33,008 nt of DNA. Origin: JAVKBW01 sp964352715. Lineage in GTDB: Bacteria; Pseudomonadota; Alphaproteobacteria; UBA8366; Aestuariispiraceae. The position numbers and the translations under genes were made by a program. The stretch lies in the NCBI GenBank assembly GCA_964352715.1, contig CAYGSU010000046.1, forward strand, positions 1 to 33,008. Direction: 5' to 3'. Below the pieces are notes generated by a model. That model was given only the letters and a program-made list of their open reading frames with translations, ran no database searches and had not been told where the DNA came from. Positions 1-8,301 of the stretch are shown piece after piece; the first letter of the stretch is position 1; each line of letters starts with the position of its first letter.

Positions 1-573
1 GGCGGCGAAGAGCTGTGCAACCGGGTAATGGACCGGGCCGGTGTGGAACGCGACCGCGTGTTCCGTATCGACATGAACTATTCCGACCCGGAATGCATGG
101 CGCTTCTGGCGGCAGCCAAGGAAGAGCTTGGGTGTACGGAAGAGAAACTTTACGAGGTTTACGCCGAGACCTTCGTTGCTCAGACACGGATGATATTTCC
201 TGCTTTCTATTCCCGTTGCAAGAATTCTGAAGAATTCCTGAACAGCCAGATATCCATCCATGCTTTGCTTGGTTCCAGTCTGCGAAACAAACAAGAAAAA
301 CAGGCGATAACCGACAAGTTTCAGTTCGTGAACTCGTCTCCCGGCAAGCTGTCCATCCGGTATGCTTCACCGAACAGGCTCTGTGGGCTGTATCACGCGC
401 TGGCTCACGCGGTAGCGGAATCATATGGCGACAGGCTTACGGTCGAAACCAGGATCTGCTCGAAACGACGCGAAAACGATGGCGCGTGCGAGTTTGATGT
501 TTCGTGGATCGAGGTCAATCAGCCTTCCTCTTCGGATATGCCGGAAGATTCAAACAGCAAGGTGCTGTCATGA
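1..573 (+). CDS. Heme NO-binding (H-NOX/HNOB) sensor protein, 5' partial
   Basis: The reading frame is open from base 1 and ends at TGA 571-573, giving 190 visible residues. By comparison with the usual H-NOX length, about 15-18 N-terminal residues are probably missing. Family features seen are an N-terminal helical part, a single candidate proximal heme histidine (H87, in ISIHALL), the segment YASPNRLCGL (121-130) where the heme-propionate motif YxSxR belongs, and a C-terminal C-x(9)-CEFDV segment typical of the HNOB/V4R fold. The motif arginine is shifted: N125 stands at its position and R126 follows. H-NOX proteins bind NO through ferrous heme and usually act on a partner encoded next door. 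Here the stop overlaps the start of a c-di-GMP phosphodiesterase gene (ATGA), which supports that role. A V4R-type domain is the main alternative. Confidence 0.75.
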   Translation, partial: GGEELCNRVMDRAGVERDRVFRIDMNYSDPECMALLAAAKEELGCTEEKLYEVYAETFVAQTRMIFPAFYSRCKNSEEFLNSQISIHALLGSSLRNKQEKQAITDKFQFVNSSPGKLSIRYASPNRLCGLYHALAHAVAESYGDRLTVETRICSKRRENDGACEFDVSWIEVNQPSSSDMPEDSNSKVLS

Positions 574-2483
574 AAAAGCCCCCTGTTCCCAACACAACAA
601 CCTTTGCCGTTAGCGAAATAGCGGATCAGTTATGTGCAACGGTTGACAACAATTTTGACATTCACGTTTCCGTGGACAGCGACGAGATTGAAATTCAGAA
701 GCTGTGCGTTCTGACAAACTTTCTGCTGGAAAGCGTCAGACGCAAGATCAAGGATCTTAGCGACCTGTCGCAATCGCTTGAAGAACAGGCATCCGAAAGG
801 ACTCGCAAGCTGGACCTTGTCGTATCCGGCTCGAACGATGGTGTCTGGTTCTGGAATCTGAAATCGAAAACCATCGAATTTTCAGGGCGCTGGCTTGAAA
901 TGGCCGGCATTTCGAACGCGGAACAGGAATTAACACCCGGCACCTGGTTCGACCGCGTCCACCCGAATGACAAAGCTGCGTTGCAGAGCGCCATCCGATC
1001 GCATCTCGACGGACTGAGCCCGAAGCTTAATGCCGAATACCGCCTGCGTCATGAAAGCGGCCTCTACCGTTGGATGATGTGCCGAGGTTTGACGTACCGG
1101 TCGGAAAGCGGCACGCCGGAGCTTCTTGCCGGAACACAGACCGATATCACGACGTTGCGGGGCGTTGACCAATCCACAGGATTACCGAATGAAGCTTACT
1201 ACAATGAAGTTCTGCAAGACTTTATCGACTCCAAAAAGCGGGTCTTTATCGGGCTTGCAAGAATTACACGGTTGCATGTGCTTTCGGAAACACTGGATGG
1301 TCCCGCGCTCGACAAGCTTCGCAGGCAGATAGCCGAACGTATTATGGACGTAATTCCGATGGAAGCGATCCTGGCTCGCTTGCCCGGCGATGTCTTTGCC
1401 CTCGTCATACCAAATGACGCAGAGGATTCAGACGATAAGCTTCGAAGCATCTGCGAGAACTTGCTGAAATCCTTCGTAAAGCCGTTTTCGGCTGATCAGG
1501 CTGGTGAGCAAAACCTGGATATTGCCGTTGGTCTGACTGAAATGACCGAAAACTGCATACTTACAAGAAGTGAAATTCTGGGTGCGGCCTGGACGGCGCT
1601 GCGCAAGGCTACAAGACTTGAGGAGCGGTATTGCATCTTCGATCTGGAAGCGCGCGAACACGCCTTTCAATTGCTGCGGCTTGAACGGGAGCTGCGCCCG
1701 GCGCTCAGAAAGGGGATGTTTGAAGCCCATATCCAGCCAATCGTGTCAATGAATGACCGGTCGATCCAGGGCTATGAAGCATTGATGCGGCTGAACCATG
1801 TCGAGTTGGGCATGGTGCCGCCGGACGAATTCATTCCGTTGGCGGAGCGATCCGACATCATGATTGAGCTCGGCGAGAACATTCTGCGGCAGTCCGTTTC
1901 CGCATTTGCAAGATTTATCGCCGGACGCCCCGATGCCGGTAACGTCTACGTTTCAGTAAACGTATCGCCTGTACAGCTGGCGTCCGAGCGGTTTTCCGAC
2001 ATCGTGGAAAACATTCTTATCAAAGAAGGGCTGAAGGCACAGAACCTTCGGCTTGAAGTCACGGAAACGGCAATTGTCACCAATATGGATAGCGCGCTGT
2101 CTCATTTGCAGAAGCTTCGAAGCATCGGGGTAACGATCGCGCTTGATGATTTTGGAACCGGGTATTCGTCATTGAACTACCTGCGACGTCTGCCAATCGA
2201 CGTTCTGAAAATTGATCGGAGTTTCATTTCCCGGATCGATTCATCCGACAGCAAGCGGGCGATTGTCGAAACCATTGTCGGACTGGCGCGGCTGCTGTCG
2301 ATCGATGTCGTTGCCGAAGGTATAGAAACAGAGCAGGAGAGCGCAGTTTTGGAGCAGATGCGCGTTGATTTCGGGCAGGGATATCTGTTCGGAAAACCCA
2401 AAGAGATCGACCTGGCGCTGGAATCGCATCCGCAAAACGGGCAGCCGAGCAACAGCGTCTATCAGTTGAAGAAAGCAAAATAG
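570..2483 (+). CDS. PAS - degenerate GGDEF - EAL cyclic-di-GMP phosphodiesterase
   Basis: The start at 570 is chosen because ATG overlaps the upstream TGA (ATGA) and AAGGTG lies just before it; an in-frame ATG at 504 sits inside the H-NOX gene. The product has 637 residues and no obvious membrane segment. A short coiled-coil-like stretch (about 50-80) precedes a PAS domain (about 82-197). The GGDEF-like domain (about 200-360) has PGDVF at 272-276 instead of GGDEF, so cyclase activity is unlikely. The EAL domain (about 365-617) keeps EAL 403-405, the glutamate of LEVTE, DDFGTGYSS 526-534, KID 547-549, AEGIE 582-586 and QGYLFGKP 603-610, so it should hydrolyse c-di-GMP. Coupling to H-NOX suggests NO control of c-di-GMP level, hence of biofilm or motility. 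The functional output is inference. Confidence 0.92.
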   Translation: MKKPPVPNTTTFAVSEIADQLCATVDNNFDIHVSVDSDEIEIQKLCVLTNFLLESVRRKIKDLSDLSQSLEEQASERTRKLDLVVSGSNDGVWFWNLKSKTIEFSGRWLEMAGISNAEQELTPGTWFDRVHPNDKAALQSAIRSHLDGLSPKLNAEYRLRHESGLYRWMMCRGLTYRSESGTPELLAGTQTDITTLRGVDQSTGLPNEAYYNEVLQDFIDSKKRVFIGLARITRLHVLSETLDGPALDKLRRQIAERIMDVIPMEAILARLPGDVFALVIPNDAEDSDDKLRSICENLLKSFVKPFSADQAGEQNLDIAVGLTEMTENCILTRSEILGAAWTALRKATRLEERYCIFDLEAREHAFQLLRLERELRPALRKGMFEAHIQPIVSMNDRSIQGYEALMRLNHVELGMVPPDEFIPLAERSDIMIELGENILRQSVSAFARFIAGRPDAGNVYVSVNVSPVQLASERFSDIVENILIKEGLKAQNLRLEVTETAIVTNMDSALSHLQKLRSIGVTIALDDFGTGYSSLNYLRRLPIDVLKIDRSFISRIDSSDSKRAIVETIVGLARLLSIDVVAEGIETEQESAVLEQMRVDFGQGYLFGKPKEIDLALESHPQNGQPSNSVYQLKKAK

Positions 2484-2484
2484 A

Positions 2485-3051
2485 ATGGGCAACGATAATG
2501 CACAGCAAGAAGAGCATCGACTCAAGGTTTTGAGCGATCAGGGTATTATGGATACGCCGCCGGAGGAATCCTTCGACAGAATAACCCGCCTGGCCTGCCG
2601 CGTTTTCGGCGTGCCCGTCGCGCTGGTATCGCTGCTTGATGACAAGCGGCAATGGTTCAAATCGAAGCAGGGAATCGATGTTTGCGAAACGCCACGCACA
2701 CTCGCTGTCTGTGACCATGCAATCAGAGGCACGGACTCCTTCATCGTGCTCGATCTCAGAAAAGACCCCCGGTTTGCCGATAACCCGCTGGTGACGGGCG
2801 AGCCTTACCTGGCGTTTTATGCCGGCATGCCGCTTCGGCTCTCCAGTGGCGCCACGCTCGGCACCTTGTGTGTCATTGACAAGAAGCCACGCGCATCCTG
2901 GACAGAAGAAGACGATATGACCCTAAAAGACCTTGCGGATATCGTTCTGCGAGAAATCGAGATCAGAGCTCTTGGGCGGGATGCCCTGTCCTTGCTGCAA
3001 AAAGAAATGCAAGATAACAGGGTTGAACATACTGATGCCGGTCTGCCTTGA
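2485..3051 (+). CDS. Stand-alone GAF-domain protein
   Basis: A protein of 188 residues starting one base after the phosphodiesterase stop, so almost certainly co-transcribed and translationally coupled. Residues about 10-165 form one GAF domain of the kind common at the N-terminus of sensor kinases and cyclases (EEHRLKVLSDQGIMDTPPEE at the start, FYAGMPLRLSSGATLGTLCV in the core). No kinase, cyclase or DNA-binding output domain follows; only a short charged helix is left. It may be a third sensory or regulatory subunit of the H-NOX/phosphodiesterase module. The ligand is unknown. Confidence 0.85.
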   Translation: MGNDNAQQEEHRLKVLSDQGIMDTPPEESFDRITRLACRVFGVPVALVSLLDDKRQWFKSKQGIDVCETPRTLAVCDHAIRGTDSFIVLDLRKDPRFADNPLVTGEPYLAFYAGMPLRLSSGATLGTLCVIDKKPRASWTEEDDMTLKDLADIVLREIEIRALGRDALSLLQKEMQDNRVEHTDAGLP

Positions 3052-3078
3052 GAACAGACACCCGGTTGCACGGGAAAA

Positions 3079-3984
3079 TCAGTCCCCCCGTGTCTCTCGC
3101 ATGATCCAGGACACGAACGTCCGGACATGAGGTTTTTTCTCGGCACCCTGGCCGATGCACATAAAGTACGCGTCTTCGGGATGGACCACTTCATCCGTAA
3201 GAGCGACAAGCGCGCCGGTTTCCAGATATCCCTCAACCAGGGGCAACGACCCCATGGCGATACCCTGTCCACCGGTACAGGCCTGCATCAGGTGAGTATA
3301 GGTCGTGAAGATCGGCCCGTTCAGCGGCCCGTCCGGGACAATGCCGAGATCCTTGAACCATCGGCTCCAGCTTACCCAGGTCAGCGATGATGTTTCCAGA
3401 TGCAGCAGATCGGCCTTCGTCAGATCTGACAGTGTGTTGATCTTCCTGCCTTCCAGATAGGTCGGGCTGCAGACTGGTTTCAGCGTTTCCGGCATCAGCC
3501 AGGTAGATCGAAGGCCGGGCCAGTTGCCTTTGCCGTAGAGCAGATAGACATCGGCATCGGTATGGCTGATTTCCTGCGTTGTGCTTTGCACACTCAGTTT
3601 TGTCTGGATCGAGGGGTGAGCCGCCCGGAACGCGGTAAGCCGAGGCATCAGCCAGAACGAGCCAGTGGATTCTCCGGTTGCAATGGTCAATGTTTCTATA
3701 TCGCCGGCGCCCTTTATTTCGCGTGTCCGGTTGGCGATATGGCCAAGGCCTTCCGATACGGCATCCTGTAGCGCCCGTCCTTCCGGCGTCAGCGACACGA
3801 TCCGGTGCCGGCGATGAAACAGCGAAATGCCAAGGTCTTTTTCAAGCGCGCTGATCTGGCGGCTGATCGCGCTTTGGGTTCGGTGCAACTCTTCCGCCGC
3901 TGCTGTAAAATTCTGATGCCTGGCAGCCGCTTCAAAGGCCAGAAGCGAAGACAGGGGAGGTAAAGCATCACGCAAGTTATTCAT
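3079..3984 (-). CDS. LysR-family transcriptional regulator, GcvA-like
   Basis: A 301-residue protein of standard LysR length. The N-terminal winged helix-turn-helix spans about residues 8-66 (LLAFEAAARHQNFTAAAEEL, then SAISRQISALEKDLGISLF), with SLTPEGRAL in the wing. A substrate-binding domain fills about 95-300. The LSSLLAFEAAARH start and the overall layout resemble the GcvA subgroup. The gene is divergent from three DMT permease genes with about 170 bp between starts, the usual arrangement for LysR control of a neighbour. A T-N11-A dyad overlaps its own start codon, consistent with autoregulation. The inducer cannot be read from the sequence. The gene converges on the GAF gene with only 27 bp between them. 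Confidence 0.92.
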   Translation of the reverse strand: MNNLRDALPPLSSLLAFEAAARHQNFTAAAEELHRTQSAISRQISALEKDLGISLFHRRHRIVSLTPEGRALQDAVSEGLGHIANRTREIKGAGDIETLTIATGESTGSFWLMPRLTAFRAAHPSIQTKLSVQSTTQEISHTDADVYLLYGKGNWPGLRSTWLMPETLKPVCSPTYLEGRKINTLSDLTKADLLHLETSSLTWVSWSRWFKDLGIVPDGPLNGPIFTTYTHLMQACTGGQGIAMGSLPLVEGYLETGALVALTDEVVHPEDAYFMCIGQGAEKKPHVRTFVSWIMRETRGD

Positions 3985-3997
3985 GAGAAAAACTCAT
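3983..3997. promoter_or_regulatory. Candidate LysR-type operator (T-N11-A dyad)
   Basis: The sequence ATGAGAAAAACTCAT is a perfect inverted repeat with 5-base arms. It contains the LysR-box pattern T(3984)-N11-A(3996) and lies exactly at the start codon of the lysR gene, within the spacer to the divergent permease genes. An adjacent 10-base palindrome, CATTTAAATG, occupies 3995-4004. The position fits an autoregulatory and bidirectional control site; binding is inferred. Confidence 0.45.
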
Positions 3998-4153
3998 TTA
4001 AATGGCCTAGCGATTTCATTTTGCATATTTTCCATGGACAGCCAAGATTACTATATATATTTGGCTGCTGTGTTCCGGCAGCGCATGGCCGGATATATAA
4101 TGAGGTGCATCGATAATGATCTCTCTGCATGGATATCCGGAAGGCTGGTCACG

Positions 4154-5146
4154 ATGAGTGTTGGCCAGGCACAGGCCCCGCTGCCATTCGCCTCATCACA
4201 GGCGATGGCCGGTATAGTGGCAATCGGCGTCGGCACGGCAGCTTATGCGGGACAGGATATCCTGATGAAGGACTTGCTGGACAGGCATTCGCTGTGGCTT
4301 CTGGTCGTCGTGCGGCTTGCGATCAGCGTTGTGTTCCTGTCCGGAACGATTGTCATTTTTGGCGGTCGCCATCGGTTCGCGAGTAACCACTTCAAGCTAC
4401 ATGCGCTGCGCGGGTTGCTGATGTCGTTATCCTTTGCGGCATTCTATACAGCCCTGCCGTCGATGACCCTCGCCGCAGCGGCCACAATCAGTTATTCGTT
4501 TCCGTTCTTTGTCACGGTTCTCGCCATTGCATTTTTTGGTGAAAGAATCGGATGGCGACGGGTAGCGGCGTTGCTTACAGGCTTTTCCGGCGTGATCGTT
4601 ACCATGCGGCCTGGCTCAGAGCTTTTCGACCCCATTGCCCTCCTGCCTCTCTTTGGCGCGTTTGCCTATGCGGTCGCGCTGGTGCTTCTCCGGCGCATCG
4701 GCAATGGCGAATCCAGCGTTACTGTCGCCCTGCATTCGGCAATCTGGTTCGGCATCTTCACGTTGCTGAACGGCTATCTTCTCTCTCTCGTCGTCGGACC
4801 GATCGACGGTTTCAGCCATCTGGATTGGCGATGGACCGTTCCGCCCACGTCCGACTTTCTGTTGATCGGCGTGCTGGGCGTTTGCGGGTTTATCGGACTG
4901 ACGATGTCATCCCGCGCCTATCAGATCGCGCCCGCAAGTTTCATCGCGCCTTTCGACTATGCCTATCTCGGCTGGGCGGCGCTGTTCGGTTTTGTATTCT
5001 ATGGCACATTGCCCAGCAGTTTCACGCTTGTCGGCATGGGGCTGATTGTTGGCGCGGGCATTTATGTCGGCCGCCGGGAATTGTTACAGCTCCGCCGGGT
5101 AGAAGCTGAAGCTCTCGCATTGGAGCGGGCACGCGAACATGTATGA
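4154..5146 (+). CDS. EamA/DMT-family permease, tandem copy 1
   Basis: The chosen ATG at 4154 gives 330 residues starting MSVGQAQAPLPF and is preceded by GGAAGG. The frame is open further upstream, but that extension would run over the LysR promoter region. About ten hydrophobic segments in two EamA repeats are visible. The segment AGQDILMKDLLDRHSLWLL in the first helix pair and APASFIAPFDYAYLGWAALF near the end recur in the two following genes, so the three are paralogues. The likely role is transport of a small metabolite across the inner membrane. Substrate and direction are unknown. The divergent LysR gene is the probable regulator. Confidence 0.88.
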   Translation: MSVGQAQAPLPFASSQAMAGIVAIGVGTAAYAGQDILMKDLLDRHSLWLLVVVRLAISVVFLSGTIVIFGGRHRFASNHFKLHALRGLLMSLSFAAFYTALPSMTLAAAATISYSFPFFVTVLAIAFFGERIGWRRVAALLTGFSGVIVTMRPGSELFDPIALLPLFGAFAYAVALVLLRRIGNGESSVTVALHSAIWFGIFTLLNGYLLSLVVGPIDGFSHLDWRWTVPPTSDFLLIGVLGVCGFIGLTMSSRAYQIAPASFIAPFDYAYLGWAALFGFVFYGTLPSSFTLVGMGLIVGAGIYVGRRELLQLRRVEAEALALERAREHV

Positions 5147-5181
5147 CCGAATAGGCGCAAGGCCGACCATAGTGAGGGTGC

Positions 5182-6219
5182 GTGACTGAGATCGCGTCGA
5201 AGGCGGGCAGAAGCCCGGACCGGATCATCGCCGGTATCGTGAGTATCGAGGTCGGAATGATCTTGTTTTCCGGTCAGGACGCCATGATGAAGGTGCTTCT
5301 GGGCGATTTCACCGTGTGGATGCTGATTGCGGTGCGGGGCGGTATCGCTGTCGCGCTGCTATTGCCGTTGATCCTGATTCTCGGCCCGCCGCATCGTCTG
5401 AAAACGCCGCTATGGGGGTTTCATGTATTGAAGGGGCTCCTGTTTTCGGTAGGGTTTTCCTGCATGTATGCGGCGTTTCCGCTGTTGCCGCTGGCGAAGG
5501 TGATGACGATATTCTTTACCGCGCCGCTGTTGATAACCATTTTTGCCACGCTGTTTCTGGGGGAAAGAATCGGCCTGTATCGCATCGGCGCACTGCTGGT
5601 CGGATTTTCAGGCATTCTTGTCGCCATCAATCCGACACTCGACGGGTTTGACTGGATCGTGCTGCTGCCGCTTGTGACTGCTGTAACCTATGCGGCACAG
5701 CAGACATTGTCCCGCTGGATGGGGACACGCGATACCAGTCTGACATTGGGCCTGTATTCGCTGGCGGCGGCGGCGGTTTTCATCCTGCCGATCGGCTTCG
5801 GCGTCAACCTGCTGATTGATTTCGGCCCGGACTTCCGCCATCTGCGGTGGGACTGGTGGATACCGTCGCTGAACGAAGCCGGGTTACTGTTCATTCTCGG
5901 TGCGAACGGCATGGTCGCCATGCTGCTGCTGTGGCGGGCCTATCAGATTGCACCGGCCGGCGTCATCGCGCCATTCGACTATTCCTATCTGGTATGGGCC
6001 GTGCTGATCGGGTTCTTCCTGTTTGATGAAATACCTTCGATCAACACGATGATCGGGATGGTGCTGATTGCCTCCAGCGGCCTGTATCTCGGGTTCCGAG
6101 AAATGCTACAGATGAAGCGGAACAGGTCGATCGGCCCGACATCGGAAGCGGTGATTGTGCCGAGCAATGTGCTGGCGGAACCTTCCCTTGGTTCAGAAAC
6201 GCAACGACGCAATGACTGA
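5182..6219 (+). CDS. EamA/DMT-family permease, tandem copy 2
   Basis: The start is GTG at 5182 with GAGG a few bases upstream; no ATG gives a full first helix. The product has 345 residues and about ten transmembrane segments. It shares with its neighbours the motif SGQDAMMKVLLGDFTVWML (helix 1-2) and APAGVIAPFDYSYLVWAVLI (second repeat). It follows copy 1 after 35 bp and overlaps copy 3 by 8 bp, so the three form one operon. A polar C-terminal tail of about 35 residues follows the last helix. Function beyond DMT transport is not determinable. Confidence 0.88.
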   Translation: MTEIASKAGRSPDRIIAGIVSIEVGMILFSGQDAMMKVLLGDFTVWMLIAVRGGIAVALLLPLILILGPPHRLKTPLWGFHVLKGLLFSVGFSCMYAAFPLLPLAKVMTIFFTAPLLITIFATLFLGERIGLYRIGALLVGFSGILVAINPTLDGFDWIVLLPLVTAVTYAAQQTLSRWMGTRDTSLTLGLYSLAAAAVFILPIGFGVNLLIDFGPDFRHLRWDWWIPSLNEAGLLFILGANGMVAMLLLWRAYQIAPAGVIAPFDYSYLVWAVLIGFFLFDEIPSINTMIGMVLIASSGLYLGFREMLQMKRNRSIGPTSEAVIVPSNVLAEPSLGSETQRRND

Positions 6220-7273
6220 CGCGAAGACCACTAAATTCACCAGCGACAGCCGCGACAGGATCGGTATCGGTATCATCGCCGTGGAAGCCGGGGTGTTTGC
6301 GTTTGCGTTTCAGGATCTGGCGATGAAGTCGCTGGGCGTCGAAATGTCGGTCTGGCAGCTGCAGGTTCTGCGCAGTCTGATCGGCCTAGTGCCGTTTGCC
6401 ATCGGCGCCTATTTCATTGTCGGCAAGGTCGCCTTTGTCATTCACAACTGGCGTCTGCATCTGTTTCGCGGCATTCTCGGCTTTACCGGCTATTCAGCCT
6501 TCTATATCGGGTTGATGCAGTTGCCTGTGGCGGAAGCCGGGGCGCTTTTCTATACCGCGCCGATCATCATCACGGCACTGTCTTCGCTGGTGTTGAAAGA
6601 ACGCCTCGGCATTTACCGGATCTGTGCGGTATTCGTCGGATTCGCCGGAATTCTGGTAATGCTGCGACCGGGTTTCGGTGTCTTTAGCTGGGCGTCGATC
6701 CTGCCGCTCTATTCCGCCCTGGCCTATGCCGTGACGATGGTGGTCGTGCGGCATTTTCGTAGCACGGAAACTGCGACCGGCCTCGCGATCTATGTGAATG
6801 TAAGTTATGTCGTGTATGCCTCCGCCGGGTCTGTTCTGGCTCATTGGTTGGTGTCAGACCCGTCGGTGAACGGCATCTTCTACCCTGTCCTGCGTGGGTG
6901 GTCCGCGATACAGATTGATCAGATCCCGTTCTTGATCTGCCTTGGGCTCGCCGGAATCAGCGGGCACCTGCTGATGACCTTCGCCTATAAATCCGCGCCG
7001 GCTTCGATTATCGCGCCGTTCGACTATACCTATGTCGCGCTGATCGTTATCGGCGGATTTCTTTTTTGGGACGAAGTACCAGACGCCTATACCCTGCTGG
7101 GAATCGGCATGATTGTCGGCAGCGGGATTTTCATTGCGATCCGGGAATCAATCCGTGCACGTCGCGACGGCGCGCGAAAACTGACCGCCAACCGGGTCAT
7201 CGTGCCGTCCGCCGTGCCGTTTACGAAACGCCCGAACGAGGAACGGTCGCCATCGGAACAACTGCCTGAATAG
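6212..7273 (+). CDS. EamA/DMT-family permease, tandem copy 3
   Basis: The ATG at 6212 overlaps the stop of copy 2 (ATGACTGA) and gives 353 residues; an in-frame ATG further upstream would lie deep inside copy 2. About ten hydrophobic helices are visible. The paralogue signatures are FAFQDLAMKSLGVEMSVWQL and APASIIAPFDYTYVALIVIG. It has the longest hydrophilic C-terminus of the three. Three diverged copies side by side suggest different but related substrates, or subunits of a hetero-oligomer. Either reading is inference. Confidence 0.88.
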   Translation: MTDAKTTKFTSDSRDRIGIGIIAVEAGVFAFAFQDLAMKSLGVEMSVWQLQVLRSLIGLVPFAIGAYFIVGKVAFVIHNWRLHLFRGILGFTGYSAFYIGLMQLPVAEAGALFYTAPIIITALSSLVLKERLGIYRICAVFVGFAGILVMLRPGFGVFSWASILPLYSALAYAVTMVVVRHFRSTETATGLAIYVNVSYVVYASAGSVLAHWLVSDPSVNGIFYPVLRGWSAIQIDQIPFLICLGLAGISGHLLMTFAYKSAPASIIAPFDYTYVALIVIGGFLFWDEVPDAYTLLGIGMIVGSGIFIAIRESIRARRDGARKLTANRVIVPSAVPFTKRPNEERSPSEQLPE

Positions 7274-7285
7274 GCGGCGTCCGGA

Positions 7286-8296
7286 TCAGGCGCAAAGCTC
7301 CAGCACCTTGTCGTACAGCGCCTTCGGTATGTCGATGCCGGTTTCGGGCGTGCTGAGCCGGGCCTTGTGACGCCGGCTTCCGGGCAGCCGCGCGCCCGAT
7401 TGTTTCGCCAGTTCGGCGAAGAAGTCTTCGCTGTGATCCAGCCAGGTATCCGGGTTGCCGAATCGGGCGGGGTCCATCGCGATAATCAGTTCGCCACCGC
7501 GTGGCGGGCCGCCGTCCTTGTTGTCGATGGCGCCGGATTCGTAACTGAACAGATCGCCGATCAACCCGCCGGCCAGCAATTCGACCATCATCGAAATGGC
7601 CGACCCCTTGTACCCGCCGAACGGAAGCTGCGCGCCTTTCAGAATTTCGTTCGGGTCCGTCGTCGGGTTGCCGTTTTCGTCGATCCCGGCATCGTCGAGA
7701 ACAGTATGGCCGTCACGCGCGGCGATCATGATCTCGCCACGCGCCATGCGCGCCGTTGCCATGTCGAACACCATCGGCGGCTGGTCCTTGCGGGGCCATC
7801 CGAAGGCGATGGGATTGGTGCCGAAAAACGGCTTTGTGCCACCGGCCGGTGCAACCATTGGTGACGCAGCTGTTACGGCCAGAGCGCACAGACCGTGTTC
7901 GACGACCTTTTCCACTTCCGGCCAAAGAGCCGCAAAGTGATGGATGTTGTTCAGTGACAGGGCGGCGATGCCCTGGGCTTTCGCCAGTTCGACCAGTTTG
8001 CCGATGCCCCGATCCAGGGCCAAAGGTGCGAACCCGCCCTTGCCGTCGACGCGCGCCACAGCGGGGGCGATCAGCGTGACTTCCGGTGCGGCCTTGCCGT
8101 CGACCTTGCCGCTTCTCAGCGACGCGACATAGCCGGGCAGACGGAATATGCCATGCGACGTGGCTGCATTGGCGTCGGCCCAGGCCATGTTGTTGACGAT
8201 GGCGTCCGCATTGGCGTCATCACATCCGTTCCGGATCAGGCACCGTTTGATGAGATCGCGCAGGTCTTCGAGGGAAAGGGTAACCGTGTCGCTCAT
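7286..8296 (-). CDS. Ldh_2-family NAD(P)H-dependent oxidoreductase
   Basis: The start at 8296 (MSDTVTLSLEDL, 336 residues) follows a strong GGAGG site; the open frame continues upstream to 8356 but that part is non-coding by context. The protein matches the malate/L-lactate dehydrogenase 2 superfamily, which also holds ureidoglycolate and sulfolactate dehydrogenases and Delta1-piperideine-2-carboxylate reductases. Visible signatures are TSHGIFRLPGYV (with the family SHG histidine), FFGTNPIAFGWPR (nucleotide-binding part) and LPFGGYKGSAISMMVELLAG. It lies 72 bp downstream of a dimethylglycine-dehydrogenase-like gene, so a role in N-methyl amino acid or imino acid metabolism is possible. The substrate cannot be fixed. 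An intrinsic terminator-like hairpin sits between the two genes. Confidence 0.85.
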   Translation of the reverse strand: MSDTVTLSLEDLRDLIKRCLIRNGCDDANADAIVNNMAWADANAATSHGIFRLPGYVASLRSGKVDGKAAPEVTLIAPAVARVDGKGGFAPLALDRGIGKLVELAKAQGIAALSLNNIHHFAALWPEVEKVVEHGLCALAVTAASPMVAPAGGTKPFFGTNPIAFGWPRKDQPPMVFDMATARMARGEIMIAARDGHTVLDDAGIDENGNPTTDPNEILKGAQLPFGGYKGSAISMMVELLAGGLIGDLFSYESGAIDNKDGGPPRGGELIIAMDPARFGNPDTWLDHSEDFFAELAKQSGARLPGSRRHKARLSTPETGIDIPKALYDKVLELCA

Positions 8297-8301
8297 GATG
8301 G

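Noticed and set aside
7264..7291. GCCTGA...TCAGGC repeat over the converging ends of DMT copy 3 and Ldh_2
   Set aside because: Six-base arms, 16-base loop, no T-run; too weak to call a terminator.
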